The notes under the pieces: model-generated | The model's database searches: none | Seen by the model: only the letters and a program-made list of their open reading frames with translations | Told to the model about the DNA's origin: nothing | Program-made: the position numbers and the translations under genes | Source: a virus | Virus record (IMG/VR): IMGVR_UViG_3300005613_000309 | Span: 1-29,581 of that record | DNA: 29,581 nt | Strand: one strand, 5' to 3' | In this document: one piece after another, positions 23,511 through 27,572 of the stretch | Layout: every line of letters begins with the position of its first letter | Position numbering within the stretch: position 1 is the stretch's first letter

Positions 23511-24533
23511 ATGATTATACCAAAAGAATTACATTATCTTTTGAATTTACAAAAGAGAAAAGACGCAAAGAATAAAATAAAGAAAGTATATAATGCACTT
23601 TTATATAAAAGGGGTAATAATAAAAATTATTTTGACTGCCCATCTTCTTATTTAAAGAAAGTTTCAGGACAATATAATTCTGTTACTAAATTATTATTAG
23701 AACATAAAATAATAGATTTTCAATCATTTAATTATGATGAAAAAGATTTATTTAATATAAGAAGAAAGAAATATTATAATACAGAAACTGGAAATTGTAT
23801 CAGATATAAGTTTTTAATAGACACAGAGGATGGTTATGAAGATAATTTAAATTTAAATTTTAATAACTTATATGATAATGAAAAATGGTATATGAAAACT
23901 AGATATTCATTATTACAATTAGGATTTCAACCTGATGAATTAAATATTAAAAGAGATAATTTTTCAAGAAGATTACACACTAACATAACAGGTAATATAG
24001 GAGATGGTGGTTCTTACAGAGACCTTTTATTTGGTGGTGAATACTGGACTATTGATGCGAAAACATGCCAACCCAGATTATTATGGTTACATCTTAAAGA
24101 TATTGGATTACAAGATGATAAACTAAATGAAATATTTGAAGGTGGGTTGGATTTTTATGATTACATTATAAAAAGAATACCAGCAATTAATAATAGAGAT
24201 GAAGCAAAAGAATTATTTACATCTTGGGTTAATGGCACAGGTTATTTAGATGGTGATAAAACATCAATAAGAGATATATTTTCAACAGCAAATACATTTT
24301 TAAGAAAGTATAAAACAAATAATTATAAAAATGTATGTAGATTATTACAATATAAAGAAGCAAGCATATTTATTGATGACTTACTTAATAATGTTCCAGT
24401 TGATTTTTGTTTAACTATTCACGATAGTTTAGTTGTTAAAAAAAATGATTTAGAATTAGTTTATAATTGGTGTATAGAAAAATACCCAGAACTTATATTT
24501 GATAAAGAAGAGATAAGCAGAAAAGTTCTATAA
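23511..24533 (+). CDS. Minimal family-A DNA polymerase-like (palm) protein
   Basis: The 340-residue protein shows the core motifs of family-A polymerases in the right order. Motif A is YWTIDAKTCQPRLLWL (D182), next to RRLHTNITGN (~153-162). A motif B-like helix is RDEAKELFTSWVNG (R229, K233). Then comes CRLLQYKEASIFIDDLL (Q280), like the QGTAAD helix, and motif C is LTIHDSLVV (H304, D305). There is no exonuclease domain and the N-terminal ~150 residues are unrelated to Pol I; part (SSYLKKVSGQYNSVTKLLLEHKIID) could be a winged helix. It is the only recognisable replication gene and lies beside the candidate origin. It could be a small polymerase, a primase-polymerase-like enzyme or a replication initiator. 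The motifs are clear; activity is inferred. Confidence 0.65.
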   Translation: MIIPKELHYLLNLQKRKDAKNKIKKVYNALLYKRGNNKNYFDCPSSYLKKVSGQYNSVTKLLLEHKIIDFQSFNYDEKDLFNIRRKKYYNTETGNCIRYKFLIDTEDGYEDNLNLNFNNLYDNEKWYMKTRYSLLQLGFQPDELNIKRDNFSRRLHTNITGNIGDGGSYRDLLFGGEYWTIDAKTCQPRLLWLHLKDIGLQDDKLNEIFEGGLDFYDYIIKRIPAINNRDEAKELFTSWVNGTGYLDGDKTSIRDIFSTANTFLRKYKTNNYKNVCRLLQYKEASIFIDDLLNNVPVDFCLTIHDSLVVKKNDLELVYNWCIEKYPELIFDKEEISRKVL

Positions 24534-24577
24534 AAAATCCACCTTTGAGAAAAATGATTTTTAGAACATAATATATA
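24530..24577 (+). promoter_or_regulatory. Class II promoter/operator before the small-gene cluster
   Basis: ATAAAAAATCCACCTTT (24530-24546) overlaps the polymerase stop codon. It is followed by GAGAAAAATGA, then TTTTTAGAACATAATATATA ending at 24577, 25 nt before ATG 24603. The second half recurs with one mismatch in 27 at 26514-26540, and the 17-nt first half recurs inverted at 22468-22484. Confidence 0.65.
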
Positions 24578-24582
24578 TAGTA

Positions 24583-24617
24583 TAAAAAAAAAAGAAAAGA
24601 ATATGGTAAAAGAAAAA
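24583..24617 (+). repeat. 35-bp leader-and-start repeat, copy 1
   Basis: A-rich leader plus ATG GTA AAA GAA AAA; identical to 24816-24850. It covers the ribosome-binding leader and the first five codons of two consecutive small genes, so a small gene or its leader has been duplicated. Confidence 0.85.
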
Positions 24618-24815
24618 AACAAACTAGAATTAATTAATTTTATTGATAATTTGAAAGATACATTTTTCAAAAAATTAGATAAAAATCAAGAATTAAAACT
24701 AAAAAATTTAAGAAAAAAATATATTTATAAAGATATATCAGTAGCAGATTTTATTGAAGATGTAAAGTATTTAAAGAAAGTTGATGATGACATAAAATGG
24801 AGTTATTATTATTAA
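24603..24815 (+). CDS. Small charged helical protein
   Basis: A 70-residue Lys-rich protein (VKEKNKLELINFIDNLKDTF, SVADFIEDVKYLKKVDDDI) predicted to be helical and cytosolic. It is the first gene of the cluster after a class II promoter. It shares its leader and first five codons with the next gene. Function unknown. Confidence 0.6.
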   Translation: MVKEKNKLELINFIDNLKDTFFKKLDKNQELKLKNLRKKYIYKDISVADFIEDVKYLKKVDDDIKWSYYY

Positions 24816-24850
24816 TAAAAAAAAAAGAAAAGAATATGGTAAAAGAAAAA
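24816..24850 (+). repeat. 35-bp leader-and-start repeat, copy 2
   Basis: Identical to 24583-24617; it sets the start of the following gene at ATG 24836. Confidence 0.85.
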
Positions 24851-24988
24851 GACAAATTAAAAATTAAAGAAAAAATATTACAATTAAATTTCTATATGGT
24901 GACAGCGATAGATATTCATGATGAGATGAGTGTTCAAGAGATAAGAAAAGAAATATCGGAATTAATAAAATTATATTTTGAAAGATGA
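24836..24988 (+). CDS. Small charged helical protein, paralogue-like start
   Basis: A 50-residue helical protein (VKEKDKLKIKEKILQLNFYM, SVQEIRKEISELIKLYFER). I choose ATG 24836 over the in-frame ATG 24797 because 24836 has the same A-rich leader and first five codons as the gene before it, while 24797 lies inside that gene. Its stop overlaps the next ATG by 4 nt. Function unknown. Confidence 0.6.
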   Translation: MVKEKDKLKIKEKILQLNFYMVTAIDIHDEMSVQEIRKEISELIKLYFER

Positions 24989-25338
24989 TAAAATGTAAAA
25001 AATGTTTAGATTTAAAAGAAGAAAAGTATTTTTATAAAAATAAAGATAATACTTATAAAAAAACTTGTAAATGGTGTTTAGGAGTTAAAAATCCAGATAA
25101 AAAAAATAAAAAAAGGATTATAAAATATACAATTGATACAAAAAAACCATCAAAAAAAGAATTAGTTTCATTTATTAATGAAATGAATTATAAATGTGGA
25201 TATTTTGACTTTTTAGATTGCTTAAGATTAGTAGATATATTTACAAGAAAAAATGGAATTATATCTACAAAACTTTCTATGGAGGATGAATTAATGTATA
25301 TGTGGTTAGAATTAAAAAAGAGTAGTTTATCTATATAA
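24985..25338 (+). CDS. Zinc-ribbon-like small protein
   Basis: The 117-residue basic protein starts with KCKKCLDLKEEKYFYKN and TCKWCLG, two CxxC pairs about 24 residues apart that would bind one zinc ion. The rest is helical (KKELVSFINEMNYKCGYFDFLDCLRLVD, LSMEDELMYMWLELK). Short proteins with this CxxC-LxxKxxxxFYK pattern are frequent in phages, with a presumed nucleic-acid-binding role. The ATG overlaps the preceding TGA. Confidence 0.65.
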   Translation: MIKCKKCLDLKEEKYFYKNKDNTYKKTCKWCLGVKNPDKKNKKRIIKYTIDTKKPSKKELVSFINEMNYKCGYFDFLDCLRLVDIFTRKNGIISTKLSMEDELMYMWLELKKSSLSI

Positions 25339-25340
25339 AA
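25326..25340 (+). promoter_or_regulatory. Weak class I-like box before 25353
   Basis: AGTTTATCTATATAAAAAA resembles the class I downstream box but lacks two bases, and there is no TTAG box at the 20-nt spacing. It overlaps the end of the previous gene. Possibly a weak internal promoter. Confidence 0.3.
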
Positions 25341-25352
25341 AAAATAATCATT

Positions 25353-25733
25353 ATGAAATTATTAGAAGTTAGAGAAGAAATAAATATTCGTTTAAAATAT
25401 TTACCAGATTGGATAGACAATAAAAGTCCGAAACATAAGAAAGTATGGAATTTAATAGAAAGTTGTCATGATGCACTTTTTCTTTTGATAGTTAATGTAA
25501 TTTTAACAGATAAATCAATATACAAAATAATTGATTTATTTGATGAATATATTGAAAATATGTGCTTATTAATGGATAATGAATTACAAATACTAACTAA
25601 TTTATATTTTTTATCAGTATTAGAATATATGATTTTAATTTGTTTAGAAAATGAAGAGTATGAGGCAGCAAATAATCTAAAAATATTTAAAAATATATAT
25701 TTTGAAAACATAAATTCTAAAAATGAATACTAA
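25353..25733 (+). CDS. Unknown helical protein
   Basis: A 126-residue acidic, strongly helical protein (EVREEINIRLKYLPDWIDNK, SCHDALFLLIVNVILTDKSI, LTNLYFLSVLEYMILICLEN). Hydrophobic stretches are interrupted by charges and look like buried helices, not membrane spans. It overlaps the sigma-like gene by 11 nt. I do not recognise a family. Confidence 0.55.
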   Translation: MKLLEVREEINIRLKYLPDWIDNKSPKHKKVWNLIESCHDALFLLIVNVILTDKSIYKIIDLFDEYIENMCLLMDNELQILTNLYFLSVLEYMILICLENEEYEAANNLKIFKNIYFENINSKNEY

Positions 25734-26250
25734 AAATGATTTAATACTTTATATATGGAATAAAAAAGAAATAATATTATATTGTAAATCAGTTGGTAAA
25801 AATAAATGGGAAGAATTAAGAAGCGATTTAATTATGCAATTATATAAAATGGATTTTAATAAATTACTTATGGCATATAATAATAATTATTTAGAATATA
25901 CATGCTTTACAATATGTAGTAGAATAAAAAAGGGTAAAGTTCCAGACACAGGATTATTTTATCAACAGCGTTCAGTTAATTTAGAGATAGATGAAGAATA
26001 TAAATATGATATAGAAGATAAAAACCAAGATATTACAGAATTATATAATAAATTCCTAACTTTAGTTGATGAGCAACACTGGTATAATAAAACATTATTT
26101 AAACATTATTATATTGAAGGACTTAAATTAAGAGAAATAAGTGAATTATATAATATAAATATTAAAAGCATTCATTACGCAATTGAGAAGGTTAAGTGTG
26201 AAATAAAAAAACAAATAGAAGATGATAACAATACTTTTTTCTGGGATTAA
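25723..26250 (+). CDS. Sigma-factor-like helix-turn-helix protein (transcription regulator candidate)
   Basis: A 175-residue protein. The N-terminal ~70 residues (NKKEIILYCKSVGKNKWEELRSDLIMQLYKM, with YLEYTCFTICSRIK further on) have the arrangement of sigma region 2. A linker follows, then ~130-165 (WYNKTLFKHYYIEGLKLREISELYNINIKSIHYAIEKVK) is a clear region-4-type helix-turn-helix. Similar proteins are common in Bacteroidota phages and are annotated as sigma-like or RNA polymerase-associated. It may direct host RNA polymerase to the phage promoters repeated in this genome. It overlaps the next gene by 29 nt. The fold call is good; the role is inferred. Confidence 0.65.
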   Translation: MNTKNDLILYIWNKKEIILYCKSVGKNKWEELRSDLIMQLYKMDFNKLLMAYNNNYLEYTCFTICSRIKKGKVPDTGLFYQQRSVNLEIDEEYKYDIEDKNQDITELYNKFLTLVDEQHWYNKTLFKHYYIEGLKLREISELYNINIKSIHYAIEKVKCEIKKQIEDDNNTFFWD

Positions 26251-26491
26251 AATATTCCTTTTAAGTTGGATGATTACAAGATTTCAACCAATACAAATGT
26301 TAATGGAGATATTACCAGATAAATTAATATACAACCTTATTAAATTATTACTAACCTGTTTAATGTGTGTTAGTTTCTGGAGTAGTTTATTGATAACTGG
26401 TAATATATTTGTAGCATCAGGAGTGGCCTTCGTAGGTTTCTGGTATGATAAGATAATCGGATTTTATGAGAATAGAGTTAGATTAAGATAA
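26222..26491 (+). CDS. Small integral membrane protein
   Basis: An 89-residue protein with two or three hydrophobic helices (IKLLLTCLMCVSFWSSLLI and NIFVASGVAFVGFWYDKIIGF) and a basic C-terminus. An in-frame ATG at 26270 gives ITRFQPIQMLMEILPDKL, a start I associate with similar small proteins in Bacteroidota phages, and may be the true one. Role unknown; holin or superinfection exclusion are possible. Confidence 0.6.
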   Translation: MITILFSGIKIFLLSWMITRFQPIQMLMEILPDKLIYNLIKLLLTCLMCVSFWSSLLITGNIFVASGVAFVGFWYDKIIGFYENRVRLR

Positions 26492-26504
26492 CCATAAAAA
26501 ACCG

Positions 26505-26540
26505 GAGTAGAAAAAAATGACTTTTAGAACATAATATATA
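26505..26540 (+). promoter_or_regulatory. Class II promoter before 26559
   Basis: GAGTAGAAAAAAATGA followed by CTTTTAGAACATAATATATA, matching 24551-24577 with one mismatch over 27 bases (26514-26540), 18 nt before the ATG. The 17-nt ATAAAAAATCCACCTTT element is replaced here by CATAAAAAACCGGAGTAG. Confidence 0.62.
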
Positions 26541-26558
26541 AAAGAAAAACAAAAGAAT

Positions 26559-26756
26559 ATGGGAGAAAAAGAAGTTTATTTAGAGAGTGGTTTTAGTTAT
26601 ACGGTTAAACTAAAGCAAATCAAAGGAAAGAATTACACAGAATTTACGGTGTTTTATCATGATATAGAAATATATTGCTCTACAATTACATGGAGAGTAA
26701 ATACTGAAATACTATTTGTAAAAATATGTGTTGAATTTTCACAAAATAGTTATTAA
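26559..26756 (+). CDS. Small predicted beta-rich protein
   Basis: A 65-residue protein (EVYLESGFSYTVKLKQIKGK, YTEFTVFYHDIEIYC, WRVNTEILFVKICVEF) that looks like a small beta barrel or sheet. It follows a class II promoter with an A-rich leader. No family recognised. Confidence 0.55.
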   Translation: MGEKEVYLESGFSYTVKLKQIKGKNYTEFTVFYHDIEIYCSTITWRVNTEILFVKICVEFSQNSY

Positions 26757-26759
26757 GAT

Positions 26760-27035
26760 ATGAAAGACATAAGAGAACTTATGAAGAAACAATTAGTGAT
26801 TGACCCTTCAATAGAATTAGAAAACACATTAGATGAATTAGTAAGAAACTTTAAGATTAAGATTATATCTTTTTCTGACGATGAAACTATACTTACAAAT
26901 TTATATTACACAATGAAGATATATTTTTCTGACGCAATAGTAGATGATATATTAAAAAGTTGTTTAGATAAAGCAGCTGAACCTATTTTAATCGCAGGAC
27001 TTAGAAACAAAAAAATAAAAAAATTAGGATTATGA
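26760..27035 (+). CDS. Small helical protein, unknown
   Basis: A 91-residue mostly helical protein (DIRELMKKQLVIDPSIELEN, LTNLYYTMKIYFSDAIVDDI) with a basic C-terminus. It starts 3 nt after the previous stop and overlaps the next gene by 4 nt, so it belongs to the same unit. No family recognised. Confidence 0.55.
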   Translation: MKDIRELMKKQLVIDPSIELENTLDELVRNFKIKIISFSDDETILTNLYYTMKIYFSDAIVDDILKSCLDKAAEPILIAGLRNKKIKKLGL

Positions 27036-27247
27036 CAGAAGATTTTAAGAAATGGTGGATACACTATGTAACAAGTCAAACACCAGAAGGTTATTTTTAT
27101 CTACCTTTAGAACCAAAAAACATTAATGATATGACACCAGAAGAATTTGATTTATTAGATGCTTCTGAATGGACAATGGAATGTGAAAATCCATATGGTA
27201 TAACATATTTTATATGTAAAAAAATAGAAAAAAAAGAATATGAGTAA
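27032..27247 (+). CDS. Small acidic protein, unknown
   Basis: A 71-residue acidic protein (EDFKKWWIHYVTSQTPEGYF, MTPEEFDLLDASEWTMECEN). The MTPEEFDLLDASEW segment is a short helical signature I cannot assign. It overlaps both neighbours (4 and 8 nt), indicating tight translational coupling. An early host-takeover role would suit size and place but is only a guess. Confidence 0.55.
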   Translation: MTEDFKKWWIHYVTSQTPEGYFYLPLEPKNINDMTPEEFDLLDASEWTMECENPYGITYFICKKIEKKEYE

Positions 27248-27491
27248 GAAAAAACAATTAGACCCAGATAGAATGTTTAGTGTAGAAGATAAAAATGAGA
27301 TTTTAAGATTGTTTAGAGTGGCTGTGGCGACACAAACAGATATGGATAGTATATATCACCTTTACAAGAAATATATTAACCCACGAGCAATTATGTATCA
27401 AATAAATTGTAAATGCCATACATCAATATCAAATTATTATCAAACACTTTTAGATTATTATAGTGATAACGGGGAAAAATTTGAGAATTGA
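27240..27491 (+). CDS. Small regulatory-type protein, unknown
   Basis: An 83-residue protein (SKKKQLDPDRMFSVEDKNEILRLFRVAVA, YHLYKKYINPRAIMYQINC, KCHTSISNYYQTLLDYY). Helical, with a stretch resembling a small DNA-binding helical bundle but no certain helix-turn-helix. It ends the small-gene cluster one base before the promoter motif of the methyltransferase. Confidence 0.55.
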   Translation: MSKKKQLDPDRMFSVEDKNEILRLFRVAVATQTDMDSIYHLYKKYINPRAIMYQINCKCHTSISNYYQTLLDYYSDNGEKFEN

Positions 27492-27492
27492 T

Positions 27493-27523
27493 TTGGAAAA
27501 ATAGATTATTAATCTATTATAGT
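27493..27523 (+). promoter_or_regulatory. Phage promoter-like motif (class I variant) before the methyltransferase
   Basis: TTGGAAAA (one change from TTAGAAAA) with TCTATTATAGT beginning exactly 20 nt after it. The gene starts 50 nt further on, a longer leader than at the other sites (15-23 nt). The leader contains GTAATACCGGTGTAAAATAC, with a small ACCGGT palindrome. Confidence 0.6.
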
Positions 27524-27572
27524 GTAATACCGGTGTAAAATACGGAATGTATATACAAAAAAGTAAAAGAAT

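Noticed and set aside
24797-24988. Upstream start for the small gene at 24836
   Set aside because: ATG 24797 lies within the preceding gene, while 24836 carries the duplicated leader and start codons.
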